64,000 bases of DNA from Jiella pelagia (GTDB taxonomy: Bacteria > Pseudomonadota > Alphaproteobacteria > Rhizobiales > Rhizobiaceae). The DNA is taken from positions 3,204,001-3,268,000 of the forward strand of contig NZ_CP114029.1 of the NCBI RefSeq assembly GCF_026898155.1, in the 5' to 3' direction. A program made the position numbers and the translations under genes. The notes below the pieces were generated by a model. The model saw nothing but the letters and a program-made list of their open reading frames with translations, searched no databases and was not told the origin of the DNA. Of this stretch, positions 29,444 to 39,788 are shown one piece after another (the first letter of the stretch is position 1; each line of letters starts with the position of its first letter).

Positions 29444-30157
29444 ATGACGTTCCAGCCCCGGTCCCAGTCTAGGGACGAGCTTGCGACCGAAAACTCCGGC
29501 AACGACCCCGAAGCTCGGGTCGAAGCTCGGATCGTCGCCCTCTACCCTGCCGAGACGCGCAACGAGGCCATACTCTCGCCAGTGCCGGGAAGCGTCATTG
29601 ATGCGGCCGAAGGCCGCGGCAGCTTGAGCGTCGCGGCGGCGCTGAGCCGGGAACTCGCAGCCCAGCGCCGCCTCTGCGACTCGTTGGAGGCGATCGCCGA
29701 CGCCCTGCCGAATGATCTCGATGCCCAGCGCACGCTGCATGTGGCGCGCTCCATCGGACCGAGCATCCGGCGCGCTCACCGCTTCGAGGAAGAGACCATC
29801 TTTCCCCTGCTCAAGAGACAGTCCGACACGCCTTCGGAGATGTCCTCGACGCTGGAGCGCCTGCATTTCGAGCACTGGGAGGACGAGAGCTTCGGCGACG
29901 AGCTTTCCGAGAAGCTGATCGACTACGTCAGGGCGAGAGCCGCCGACGGGCGGGTCGGGAAACCGGCAACTCTGCTGCGAAGCGATTTGCGGCCGGTCGC
30001 TGCCGCCCGCTTCCAGGATAGCGGGGGCCGGGCCGATCCCGTGGCCGAAGCGCTCGGCTACATGCTGCGCGGCTTCTTCGAGGGTCTCCGGCGCCACATC
30101 GCCTTCGAGGAGGAGCATCTCGTGCCGCTTCTGGTGGAGATCGGGGCAAGGCGATGA
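29444..30157 (+). CDS. Hemerythrin-like domain protein
   Basis: A 237-residue soluble protein. After a ~55-residue polar N-terminus the sequence has the helical hemerythrin pattern: RRAHRFEEETIFPLL (H and E iron ligands), RLHFEHWEDESF and RRHIAFEEEHLVPLL. Such di-iron proteins bind oxygen or nitric oxide or sense redox state in low-oxygen regulons. Its stop overlaps the hemN start (ATGA), so the two are coupled under the FNR box. Confidence 0.82.
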   Translation: MTFQPRSQSRDELATENSGNDPEARVEARIVALYPAETRNEAILSPVPGSVIDAAEGRGSLSVAAALSRELAAQRRLCDSLEAIADALPNDLDAQRTLHVARSIGPSIRRAHRFEEETIFPLLKRQSDTPSEMSSTLERLHFEHWEDESFGDELSEKLIDYVRARAADGRVGKPATLLRSDLRPVAAARFQDSGGRADPVAEALGYMLRGFFEGLRRHIAFEEEHLVPLLVEIGARR

Positions 30158-31527
30158 CGGCTCTCGCGACTGCGATCGATCACCGCGCCGTGCTTGCCCG
30201 CTACGGCGCCGAGGTGCCGCGCTACACCAGCTATCCGACGGCGCCGCATTTTTCCCAAGGTGCCGGCCCTCACTTGTGGGGCGAACTCTGCGGCGGGCTC
30301 GATCACGCCGAGCCGGTCTCGGTCTATCTGCACATTCCCTTCTGCGACCGGCTCTGCTGGTTCTGCGGCTGCCACACCAAGCAGACCAGGCGATACGACC
30401 CTGTCGAGGCCTATGTCGGCTCGCTCATCGCCGAAATCGCCGCCTTTCGTCGCCGCCTCGGCTTCTCGCCGAGGCTCGGCGCGCTGCATCTCGGCGGCGG
30501 CTCGCCGAGCTTCGTCCGGGCCGACGACGTCAAGCGCCTGTCCGAGGCGCTTCACGCCGCTTTTGACTTTGCCGCGGATGCCGAGATCAGCGTCGAGATC
30601 GACCCGTCCGACGTGACGGATGAGACGCTGTCGGGCCTCCGCGCGCTGGAGGTCACACGGGCCTCGATCGGCGTCCAGGATTTCGACCCGGCGGTGCAGG
30701 CGGCGATCAACCGGCCGCAGAGTTTCGAGCGGACGCGGGAGGTGATCACCCAGCTGCGTGCGTCGGGCCTCGTCTCGATCAATCTCGACATCCTCTACGG
30801 CCTGCCGCTGCAGACGCCGGAGCGGCTCGACGCAACGGTGGAAAAGGTCATCACGCTCGAGCCTGAGCGCGTTGCGCTGTTCGGATACGCCCATGTGCCG
30901 CATGTGAAGAAGCACCAGACGATGATCCGCCAGGAGGACCTGCCGGGACCCGAGGCGCGGCTCGCCGACGCCGCGCGGGCGTCGCACGCCTTGCAGAGCG
31001 GCGGCTTCGAGCCGATCGGCATCGACCATTTCGCCCGGCATGGCGACCCGCTCGCCAAGGCAGCGCGCGGAGGAACCCTGCGCCGCAACTTCCAGGGTTA
31101 CACGGCCGATCCCTGTGACACGCTGATCGGCTTCGGCGCTTCCGCGATCTCGCGCTTTACCGGCGGCTACGTCCAGAACACCGTGCCGACGGGCCTCTAT
31201 CAAGGGAGGATCGCGGCGGGCGAACCGGCGGCTGAACGAGGCTACCGGATGAGCCAGGACGATGTCATCCGCGCCCATATCATCGAGCGGCTGATGTGCG
31301 ACTTCGCGCTGGATCTTGACGATCTGAAGCGCTGCTTCGGCGCCCCGGCGGATCCTTACGTCCGGGAGGCTTTGCGGCTGGCGGCGAGCGATCCGGACGG
31401 ACTGGTGAAAGTCGAAGACCGCCGCTTCGTCATCCGGCCTGAGGCAAGAAGCCTCGCCCGCACGGTCGCCTCCTGGTTCGACGCCCATCTTCAGAGCGGC
31501 GAGGCGCGTTATTCCAAGGCGGTGTGA
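30154..31527 (+). CDS. hemN: Oxygen-independent coproporphyrinogen III oxidase
   Basis: A 457-residue radical SAM enzyme that decarboxylates coproporphyrinogen III without oxygen for haem synthesis. The iron-sulfur motif reads CDRLCWFCGC (C-x3-C-x2-C-x-C, the extra Cys being typical of genuine HemN) near residue 62. Family blocks LHLGGGSPSF, SIGVQDFDPAVQ and LIGFGASAISRF follow. It supplies haem for the cbb3 oxidase when oxygen is scarce. Confidence 0.95.
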   Translation: MTALATAIDHRAVLARYGAEVPRYTSYPTAPHFSQGAGPHLWGELCGGLDHAEPVSVYLHIPFCDRLCWFCGCHTKQTRRYDPVEAYVGSLIAEIAAFRRRLGFSPRLGALHLGGGSPSFVRADDVKRLSEALHAAFDFAADAEISVEIDPSDVTDETLSGLRALEVTRASIGVQDFDPAVQAAINRPQSFERTREVITQLRASGLVSINLDILYGLPLQTPERLDATVEKVITLEPERVALFGYAHVPHVKKHQTMIRQEDLPGPEARLADAARASHALQSGGFEPIGIDHFARHGDPLAKAARGGTLRRNFQGYTADPCDTLIGFGASAISRFTGGYVQNTVPTGLYQGRIAAGEPAAERGYRMSQDDVIRAHIIERLMCDFALDLDDLKRCFGAPADPYVREALRLAASDPDGLVKVEDRRFVIRPEARSLARTVASWFDAHLQSGEARYSKAV

Positions 31528-31789
31528 CGGGTCAGGAAGGGACACCCCGCTTTCGGTCCGCTGGAGCCAGACCAAGACACCGTCAGTCGATGTCTCGCGC
31601 GACGAGTCTCGAATTTCTCGCGTCTGGCAAGAAAATTTGGCGCAGTGTTAATTGGTTTTGCTTATGAATCTGATCTGCGAAGTTCAGAGAAAGTCTTCCT
31701 GCGCGTTAGCTGGAGATTAAGTGGGTGAGGATACCACTTCGGCAAAGGCAGGCCGCCGTGGCAGCCTTCGTCCATGAAAGTCCGTCAAC

Positions 31790-34017
31790 GTGCGTCTCTC
31801 CGATCTCAAAATATCCCGTCGCATTGGTATCGTCGCTTCCATTTCGATCATCGGGATGCTGGGCCTGGTCGCGACCTTCGTCGTCGAACAAGGCGTTCGG
31901 TCGGCCTATGACGATGTCGCGGACCGGGCTGTGGAAACCGAACGCCTGATCGACCAGGTAGAGATTGCCTTCCTGCAAGAGCGGCGAAGCGAAAAGGACT
32001 TCTTTCTTCGCAAAGACATGGCCTTTGCCACTGCGCACGAGACCGTCGCCGCGACGCTGGAGGAGGAACTTGCCTCCTTGTCCGGCATGGTCGCCGAAAC
32101 GGAGCGGCTGAGCCCGCTTTCGGGCGATGTCGCGCGGATGAGCCTCGCTGTTTCAGGATTATCGCGGGCAATTCGGAGAGGCTGTCGAGGTGACCCAGGC
32201 ATTGGGTCTCGACGAGACGAGCGGCTATCAGGGCGCGTTGCGGGCCGCCGTTCACTCGCTGGAAGAGACCCTGAACAAACTCGGCGATCCCGAACTGCAG
32301 GTGATGATGCTCATGCTGCGCCGGCACGAAAAGGACTTCATGCTGCGCGGCGATCCTAAATACATTGCCAGGTTGCAGGATCAGCTCTCCGAGCTTCGCG
32401 CGTTGCCCCCGCTTCGTTTCGGCACGCCGGCGTCCCACCTGACGGCAATGGACGACCTCCAGAGCTACGAGACGAGCTTTCTGGCGTTCACGCAGGCGAC
32501 GATCGCCGCAGCAGATCTTCGCAATCAACTCAGCGACACATTCAGCGAGATCGAGCCATCGTTCGAAATCGTGAACACGGCCGTCTCTGCGGCTCGTCTC
32601 GATGCCAACACGCAAAGCGCCTGGGTTTCATCGATTGCGCTGAAGGCGATGATCGGTTCGGCCATTTTCCTCGTCTTGCTCATCGCCACGGTTCTCTTCG
32701 TGGTCGGCCGCTCCATCACGCTGCCCTTGGGACTGACGGCCCGGGCAATGCGCAAATTCGCCGAGGGCGACACTACGGCAGCCTTGCCGGACGCCGATCG
32801 TAAGGACGAGATCGGCGACATGGTTCGTGCTCTCCAGGTCTTCCGGAAGGCCGAAGAGGACAAGCGTCGAATGGAAGCCGAGGCGCTCGAGGCAGGCCGC
32901 ACGTCGGCCGAACAGCGGCGTCGAGCCGAGCCTCGCTGCGACGGAAGAAGCGCGACGGGAATTCATCCGGAACGTCTCTCCTGCCTTCACGGCGCTCTCG
33001 GACGGCGATCTTACCGTTCGAATGGACCGGAGCCGGATGGTCGGGTTCGAGGAAATCTGCGATCAGTTCAACGAGTCGATCCAGAGCCTGGAGGAGGTGA
33101 TCGGCGCAGTCGTTTCCGCCTCGGGATCGATTCATGTCGGGCTCGACGAGATCAACACCGCCTCGAACGATCTGGCGCGGCGTACCGAACAGCAGGCTGC
33201 GAGCCTTGAAGAAACGGTGGCGGCGCTTTCAGAGGTGACGAAGGGTGTGAACGGGACGGCCGACGGAGCTGCGCGGGCTCAGGATTCCGCCCTGAGTGCT
33301 CAACGCAACGCCGAAAAGGGCGGCGTCATCGTCGCCCAGGCCGTCGACGCGATGACCCAGATCGAGAAGTCGTCGGACCAGATCGGTCAGATCATCACGG
33401 TCATCGACGAGATCGCTTTCCAGACGAACCTCCTCGCGCTCAACGCAGGCGTCGAGGCGGCGCGTGCCGGCGAGGCCGGCAAGGGCTTCGCGGTTGTCGC
33501 ACAGGAAGTGCGGGGACTTGCCCAGCGTTCCGCCGAAGCTGCCAAGGAGATCAAGGCGCTGATTTCTGCCTCGGGGGAGGAGGTCCACAACGGTGTGCAA
33601 CTCGTCACGGCCTCCGGCAAATCGCTGAACGAAATCGTCGCCCAGGTCGCGGATATGTCAGCAATCGTCACGCAGATCGCCAAAGGTGCCCGCGAACAGA
33701 GTGTCAGCCTGAAGGAGGTCTCGGCCGCTGCCGACCAGATGGACAAGGTGACACAGCAGAACGCTGCGATGGTCGAAGAAGCGACGGCAGCCGCTCAGGC
33801 TCTGGGAAAGGAGACGGACCATCTCTCACATCTCACGGGGCGGTTCAAAACGGCCGAGTCCCGGACGGGGCACGCAGATCGATCCGGAGCCCGTCCGGTA
33901 AGCCGGGCCATGACGGGACGCGCGGCCCCGGCCGCTCAGTCCGTCCCCCAGCTCAAGGTCGTTGGTGCGGGCGGAGCCGCGCCGAAAGCCGATCCCAAGG
34001 AATGGGAAGAGTTCTGA
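31790..34017 (+). pseudogene. Methyl-accepting chemotaxis protein, two +1 frameshifts
   Basis: A chemoreceptor of about 741 residues split over three frames. Order: TM1 (RIGIVASISIIGMLGLVATFVV), a helical periplasmic sensor region, TM2 (SAIFLVLLIATVLFVVGRS), HAMP, then the signalling domain with the hairpin tip [20 protein letters not shown], and a C-terminal KEWEEF that resembles the CheR/CheB-docking pentapeptide. Frame changes fall at 32140-32146 and 32928-32934, both GAGCCTC in place of GAGCTC. Length is 3n+2; removing two bases restores one protein. The GTG start lacks a good ribosome-binding site and is the weakest point. Confidence 0.87.
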
Positions 34018-34025
34018 CCTGAAAC

Positions 34026-34047
34026 AGAAGCACCGTATCCTGCTTCT
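34026..34047. terminator. Hairpin between convergent chemoreceptor and fnrN genes
   Basis: AGAAGCA and TGCTTCT form a 7-bp stem with an 8-base loop between the two stop codons. Modest strength; could serve both strands. Confidence 0.45.
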
Positions 34048-34056
34048 ACCTCATCC

Positions 34057-34831
34057 CTATCCCGCATCCGTCTCGCATCGCCGCCTCAACCGCCCGAGAT
34101 CCGGCACCGTCACTGTCCGGTTGTTCTCGACGACGATGACGCCGGCCTTGCGGAGCTTGGTAATCTGGCGGCTGACGGTTTCGATGGTGAGGCCAAGGAA
34201 ATCGGCGATGTCGGCGCGTTTCAGGGGGATTTCGAAGCGAATCGGCCGGTCGCCGTCCAGCGCTTGGGGATCGACGTTTTCGGCGATCATCAGGAGGAAA
34301 CTCGCCACTTTCTCCGCGGCGGACTTGCGGCCGAGCGTGAGAATCCATTCGCGCGCCTCGTCGAGTTCGTCGAGCGCCTGCTGGTAGAGCCGGCGTTCGA
34401 GATCCGGCGAGGCCGCGATCATTTCGTCCATCACTTCTTTGGGAAAGCTGCAGAGCTTCACCTCGGTCGCGGCCTCGGCGGAGACCTCGCTCGACTGGCG
34501 AAACGGCCGTCCGACGAAGTCCGGCGCAAACTGTAGTCCGACAATCTGTTGGCGCCCGTCGGCCATCAGTCGCGTCAGCTTGACGACGCCGGACAAGACG
34601 TTGGAATAGTGCCGGATGTCGGCGCCTGCCGAAACGAGTCTCGCTGTCGCTTTCGACCTTCTGTTTGACGGTGTGGCGGCTGAGACGGATCAGTTCCTGC
34701 GAGTCCAGCGCGCCGCAGATGCCGCGGTGGCGGGCCTCGCAGGCACGGCAGAGCACGGGGACGTCCGAATTGTGGACGTCGAGTCGCTGGCCCTGGTCTT
34801 TTCGGATTGTCGTCGGCGTATCATTGCTCAT
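34057..34831 (-). pseudogene. fnrN: FnrN-type Crp/Fnr oxygen regulator, +1 frameshift
   Basis: The N-terminus carries the iron-sulfur Cys cluster CRACEARHRGIC (C-x2-C-x7-C) of FNR/FnrN proteins; a further Cys is in VKLCSF. The cyclic-nucleotide-binding-like domain and a C-terminal helix-turn-helix (IADFLGLTIETVSRQITKL) follow, but in another frame. The break is at 34636-34642, GAGTCTC in place of GAGCTC (SDSE-LVSAGAD). Here the extra base is T, not C or G. Length 3n+1; the corrected protein has 257 residues. It would control the cco/hemN promoters under low oxygen. Confidence 0.88.
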
Positions 34832-34911
34832 GGTTCGCAAAGCGCCATGACGACCGGCATCTGTCAACCATGCGTTCTTCGACGCCGGCTGATCGGTTGC
34901 ATCATTCGCCT

Positions 34912-34975
34912 GCCGTGCGGTGCCGCTCGATCAGGTTCGCCTGGACCTGCTGCAGGTGGAGGCGCATCTCGCCCT
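34912..34975 (-). pseudogene. C-terminal scrap of a GntR (FCD) type regulator
   Basis: Read on the minus strand, the last ~20 codons SEGEMRLHLQQVQANLIER resemble the final helix of FadR/FCD-type GntR regulators. The rest of the gene is missing: on its 5' side the sequence turns abruptly into an ABC permease fragment on the other strand. This marks a deletion scar. Confidence 0.4.
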
Positions 34976-35292
34976 CGCTGGTCGAGATGGCGCAGTCCTT
35001 CGGCGCCAGCCGCTGGCAGGCCTTTGCGCGGATCTATGCCTGGGCGGCGCTGCCGGAGATCCTGGCGGGTGTCCGGCTCGGGGGAATCCGCGCGGTGAAG
35101 GGCGTCGTCATCGGCCAGCTGCTGGTGTCGATCGTCGGCTTCGGCGCGCTGTTCAAGCTCTATGGATCGCGCTTCCTGATGGAGCATTTCTGGGCGGCGT
35201 TGCTGGTTCTCTTTGCACTCGCCTTCCTGCTCGCCGAGGGCCTCGCCTGGCTCGAACGGCGGGTCGAATACTTCGCCGCGAGCCGCGGCTGA
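34976..35292 (+). pseudogene. ABC transporter permease remnant (C-terminal third)
   Basis: About 105 codons of an SsuC/TauC-type permease: the EAA-like loop EMAQSFGASRWQAFARIYAW, then LPEILAGVRLGGIRAVKGVVIGQ and two TM helices to the natural end ERRVEYFAASRG. The N-terminal two thirds and any partner ABC or binding-protein genes are absent. Confidence 0.7.
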
Positions 35293-35375
35293 GCAACGTG
35301 TTTCAACGGGCAGAGGCGTCAGCGTCCATGCCCGTTGGTGTCGGTACCCGCACAAACCCAAGGACTTCCACGACG

Positions 35376-36059
35376 ATGCCTCACATCTTTTCCCCCGCAG
35401 CGAACCCGGCGCTTCCGATCCGCGGCTGCGCCGACACATTCCCGGTGCGGCGTGTCTATTGCGTCGGACGCAACTATGCCGACCACGCGATCGAGATGGG
35501 GCACGATCCGGACAAGGAGCCGCCGTTCTTCTTCCAGAAGAACCCGGACAATCTCGTCACGGATGCAGAGTTTCCCTATCCGGTCCAGAGTTCGGACGTC
35601 CATCACGAGATCGAACTCGTGGTCTGCCTCTCGAAAGGCGGTTCGGACATTGCGGTCGATCAGGCGCTGGGTTGCGTCTATGGCTATGCCGTCGGCCTCG
35701 ACATGACGCGGCGTGACCTGCAGGGCGAGGCCAAGAAGATGGGCCGGCCCTGGGAGATCGGCAAAGCCTTCGAGAAATCGGCTCCGGTCTCGGCCGTCGT
35801 GCCGGCGAGCGAGATCGGTCATCCGGCCGCCGGGGCGATCTGGCTGAAGGTCAATGGCGAGACCCGGCAGAACGGCGATCTCAACCAGATGATCTGGAAG
35901 GTCGCCGAATCCATCTCCTATCTCTCCGGTCTCTTCACGCTTGCCCCTGGCGACGTCATCATGACCGGAACGCCCGCCGGAGTCGGCGCCGTCAAGCGCG
36001 GCGACAGACTGGAAGGTCATATCGACGGCATCGGCGATCTTGACGTGACCGTGGTCTGA
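35376..36059 (+). CDS. Fumarylacetoacetate hydrolase family protein (fumarylpyruvate hydrolase-like)
   Basis: A 227-residue FAH-superfamily hydrolase of the short form, as in fumarylpyruvate or acylpyruvate hydrolases and FAHD1. YCVGRNYADHAIEMG, FFFQKNPDNLV, and the metal site HHEIELVVCLSKGG (E-x-E) with the Asp in VGLDMTRRDLQ are all intact, as is the C-terminal GDVIMTGTPAGVG. It likely cleaves an acylpyruvate in aromatic acid breakdown; neighbours give no further hint. Confidence 0.87.
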   Translation: MPHIFSPAANPALPIRGCADTFPVRRVYCVGRNYADHAIEMGHDPDKEPPFFFQKNPDNLVTDAEFPYPVQSSDVHHEIELVVCLSKGGSDIAVDQALGCVYGYAVGLDMTRRDLQGEAKKMGRPWEIGKAFEKSAPVSAVVPASEIGHPAAGAIWLKVNGETRQNGDLNQMIWKVAESISYLSGLFTLAPGDVIMTGTPAGVGAVKRGDRLEGHIDGIGDLDVTVV

Positions 36060-36077
36060 AGAGAGACGCGCCGGGAC

Positions 36078-36099
36078 CCTCGCCGATGAGACGGCGAGG
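36078..36099 (+). terminator. Hairpin after the FAH gene
   Basis: CCTCGCCG and CGGCGAGG form a perfect 8-bp stem with a 6-base loop, 19 bases past the stop codon. No T run. The remaining bases to the IS21 element show no gene. Confidence 0.45.
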
Positions 36100-36511
36100 A
36101 GTCGCCTGGGAAATCGCCTCCCCCGGTGCGGGCTGGACGCAGGGCCGAGGCCACATGCGTCTGCATAGGAGCCCGCCGCCGGCGGAGGCGCGAATGTCAA
36201 CCTCAGTCGATTGCGCGCACCGGCACCACGAGATGGGGTCGCCGACAGGAATGGAGCCTTATATTACAGGCCCGATGCAGTCTCAGGCCGAAGCGGCTCG
36301 CTGGCGCCGATGCCGGAGACGTAAAGCTCGCAAGCCTGCAGGAGGGGTGCGGATTCCGATTCAAACCGGCCGGGTATTCCGATTTGAAGTCGGCCACCAT
36401 ACCGGAATGAAGCCGGCCAGCATTCCGATCAATAACCGGCCACCCTCCGGCGTCTGAAGACCCTGGGTCAGCAACTCGGGCATCACCTCCTTGTCGAACG
36501 AGGAGAGCGTG

Positions 36512-38064
36512 ATGCCGGCAAAGAGAAGGCTGACCATGAGACAATTGCGACAGATGCTTCGGCTTGCCCGGAACGGCGTCAGTGCCCGGGAGATCGCCGT
36601 GACGCTCGGCGTGGCGAGGAGCACCATCCAGGACAACCTGAAGCGCGCCACGGCGGCCGGTCTGAGCTGGCCGCTGCCGGGCGAGATGACGGACGATGTC
36701 CTCGAGAACAGGCTCTTCGACCACGCCGGGGTCAAGCAGGGCATGCGGCGGCGGCCGGAACCGGACTGGGCGGAGATCGCCGTGGAGCTGAAGAAGCCCG
36801 GCGTCACCCTGCAGATCCTGTGGGACGAGTATCGCGCCGTTCATCCCGGCGGCTACGGCTACAGCCGCTTCTGCGAACTGTTCCGCAGCTTCGAGCGTCG
36901 GCTCTCGCCGACGATGCGCCAGGAGCACGTGGCCGGCGACAAGGTCTTCGTCGACTACTCCGGCAAGAAGATCGCCATCGTCGATCCCCGGACCGGCGAG
37001 ATCCGGGAGCCGAGCTGTTCATCGCCGTCGTCGGCGCCTCCAGCTTCACCTATGCCGAGGCGACGTGGACGCAGGCGCTGCCCGACTGGATCGGCGCCCA
37101 TGTGCGCATGTTCCGCTTCCTCGGCGGCGTACCGCGCCTGATCGTGCCCGACAATCTGAAGTCCGGTGTCAACCGCGCCTCGTTCTACGATCCGGAGATC
37201 AACCGGAGCTACGGCATGATGGCTTCGCATTACGGCGTCGGCATCCTGCCGGCGCGGCCCCGCAAGCCACGCGACAAGGCGAAGGTCGAGAACGGCGTGC
37301 GGTTCGCCCAAAGCTGCATTCTGGGTCGGCTGCGGCGGCAGACCTTCTTCTCGCTCGCCGAGGCCAACGCTGCGATCGCCGGGGCGCTCGATCGCATCAA
37401 CGACCATGTCATGCGTCGGCTCTCCGTCAGCCGCCGGCATCTCTTCGAGACCGTCGAGCAGCCAGCGCTCGCGGACCTGCCGGGGAGCGACTACGAGTTC
37501 GCCGAATGGCGCTTCGCCCGTGTCGGCACCGACTATCATGTGGAATTCGACGGCTTCTTCTACTCGGTGCCGCACGGCCTGATCCGTCAGCAGGTCGATG
37601 TCCGGGCGAGCGCGAAGACGATCGAGATCTTCCACCGCGGCAAGCGCGTCGCTGCCCATCAGCGTCGATATGGCGGCCGCCGCCATGGCACCGATCCCGA
37701 TCATATGCCGAGTTCGCATCGGCGCTACGCCGAATGGACGCCGGATCGCTTTTGCCGCTGGGCCGCATCGGTGGGACCCCAGACCGAGGGGCTGATCCTC
37801 GCCATCCTCGCTGCCCGCCCGCACCCCGAGCAGGGCTTTCGAACCTGCCTCGGCGTCTTGCGCCTTTACCGCGACATCGAGAAGTCCCGGGCCGAGGCGG
37901 TCTCGGCGCGAGCCGTCGCGATCGGCGGTCTCAATTACAAGAGCATCGCCTCGCTGCTGAGCCTGTCGAAGACCGCGAACCCCGGCGCCGGCACGGCCGA
38001 CGGCACCAAACCCGCTGCCATCGTCGACCACGTCAATCTGCGCGGCCCCGGCTACTTCCATTGA
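36512..38064 (+). pseudogene. istA: IS21 transposase IstA, -1 frameshift
   Basis: About 517 residues: helix-turn-helix LARNGVSAREIAVTLGVARS, then VFVDYSGKK with the first catalytic Asp, VPDNLKSGV with the second, and RDKAKVENGVRFAQ with the Glu, the DDE triad. The frame changes near 37009, where GGGAGCCGAG is one G short of the expected GGGAGGCCGAG (Arg-Glu-Ala-Glu). GAGGAGA precedes the ATG. Confidence 0.85.
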
Positions 38065-38080
38065 GGCCCGGCTCCTTCCA

Positions 38081-38817
38081 ATGAAGAAAGACACAATCAT
38101 GCTGACCCATCCGACCCTCGACCTCCTGAACGAGCTTGGCCTGACCGGAATGGCCAGAGGCTTTGCGGATCTCGAGGCCCAACCCGAGGCCAGGGCCCTG
38201 GAGCATGGGGAGTGGCTGGCGCTTCTCCTTGAACGCGAAGCGACGCAAGCCGGCAGAAGCGCTTCGAAGCCCGGGCTCGCGCGGCCAGGCTGCGCCACGA
38301 CGCACAGGTCGAGGATACCGACTTCCGCGCCGTGCGCGGCCTCGACCGTGGCCTCTTCCTGCAATTGGCCGGGTGCGACTTCATCCGCCAGCGGCAGGGC
38401 TTGTTGCTGACCGGGCCCGCCGGCGTCGGCAAGAGTTGGCTCGCCTGCGCCCTCGGCCAGAAGGCCTGCCGCGAAGACTTCTCCGTCGCCTACCACCGGG
38501 CGCCGCGGCTCTTCGCGACCCTTGGCCTCGCCCGCGGTGACGGCCGATATGCCCGGCTGCTGAAGTCGCTCGAAAGGGTCGACCTCCTCATCCTCGACGA
38601 TTGGGGGCCCGAAACGCTGAGCGACGATCAGCGGCGCGATCTCCTCGAAATCGTCGAGGACCGCTACGAGCGCCGGTCGACGATCGTCACCAGCCAGGTG
38701 CCGGTCGATCGCTGGTACGAGATCATCGGCAATCCGACCATCGCCGACGCCATTCTCGACCGGCTCTTCCACAACGCATATCGCATCGAACTGTCCGGCG
38801 AGAGCCTACGGAAGTGA
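38081..38817 (+). pseudogene. istB: IS21 helper ATPase IstB, -1 frameshift
   Basis: About 245 residues of an AAA+ ATPase that assists IstA. N-terminal LDLLNELGLTGMARGF in one frame; the Walker A GPAGVGKSW and Walker B LLILDDWG in another. One base is missing near 38248 (ACGCAAGCCGGCAG). Length 3n-1. It starts 17 bases after istA. Confidence 0.85.
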
Positions 38818-39008
38818 GGCTCCACGGACGACGGCGGCAGCGACACCTTGACCGGAAACCCTACACCGACCCATCATCGAATTTGACCCAGGACCAGACC
38901 AGGAGGTGGCCGGCTTCAAATCGGAACAGCGGCCGGAATGAAATCGGAATAGGTGGCCGGCTTCATCTTGGAATGCATGGCCGGCTTCGTCGGAATCCGC
39001 AGGAGGGG

Positions 39009-39788
39009 AAGATCCCCGCATGGGTTCAGGCACTGTCGGTGGGTCAGTTCGAGCCTTCCGAATTGGGCGGGAGGCTGCCCGTCCTGATGTAGATGTCGAA
39101 CGGTGAAGCCCGGGCGACGACGGGAAAGCCGGGCCGACGCATCCTCACGCGCACCTTCCACATCGAAGTGGCGGAGCTTGGCGTCGCATGATCCGAGCCG
39201 CCTTGAGGTCTTGACAGAACGATTCGTCAAAGCGGACGTGAAACTGTTGACGGACCGATCTGGACGGCGTTTTCCCGGCGGGTCCCTCAGTCGCCCAGCC
39301 CCTGAAGCCGTCGCGGCAAACCAAAGCATGGCCGCTTGCGAGATCGGGGCGCAGAAGGATCGTCGAGGCGGATCGAATTCAGGATCGACAGATCGGAATT
39401 CTGAAGAAGGCCCCTGCCAATCGCAGGTTTCGCTTCCTATCCTCTCCCAAGCGTCGATGCTCGGGATGGGAATGGTACGCCCAAGGGGACGCAAACCTTG
39501 CCGCTTGATGCTTATGAAAATCAAACGCTTATCGCGGATTTCCTCGTAACTGTTATGCGCATTGTTATGCGTTGACAAGCCTAGCGGCTCTATCTCCAGA
39601 TCTCCTCCTGAGGCTGGTTCTGCAACGTCGTCAACTTCCGGTTTGCGCCCATCCTGGTCTTTCATTTCCTTCTGCCGATTGCCCGAAAGCGGACGTAGAA
39701 CGTGCTTTCTTCGGATGGCAGCGATGGCGGATGATAAAACCGCCATCGCACCTCATTGATCGACGATGACCGAATACTGGCAGGGCCC
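39009..39788. other. Gap holding the left island boundary, no confident gene
   Basis: After the IS21 target repeat there is no confident gene for almost 800 bases. A minus-strand frame running through LEIEPLGLSTHNNAHNSYEE looks protein-like but has no recognised homologue and crosses the att repeat. The stretch 39500-39580 is AT-rich and holds the near-tandem repeat GTTATGCGCATTGTTATGCG. The left copy of the tRNA-Glu att repeat lies inside. Confidence 0.45.
39469..39489. repeat. attL-like 21-bp direct repeat of the tRNA-Glu 3' end
   Basis: GGAATGGTACGCCCAAGGGG plus one more A is identical to the bases spanning the 3' end of tRNA-Glu at 51696-51716. Same orientation, 12.2 kb apart; sequence on either side differs. 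This is the pattern left by tRNA-targeted integration. Confidence 0.8.

Larger units (their letters stand above)
36348..39001 (+). mobile_element. IS21-family insertion sequence with 7-bp target duplication
   Basis: A 2654-bp element with terminal inverted repeats beginning TGCGGATTCCGA on both ends, and multiple sub-terminal repeats of the type GGCCGGCTTCAAATCGGAA, as usual for IS21. It is flanked by a perfect direct repeat GGAGGGG (36341-36347 and 39002-39008), so the element boundaries are exact and the insertion is fairly recent. It carries istA and istB, each with one missing base. Confidence 0.9.

Noticed and set aside
37009..38250. A second motif-linked error class (loss of one G in AGGCCG) suggested by the istA and istB deletions.
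   Set aside because: AGGCC and AGGCCG are intact at many other in-frame places, and the missing base in istB is ambiguous.
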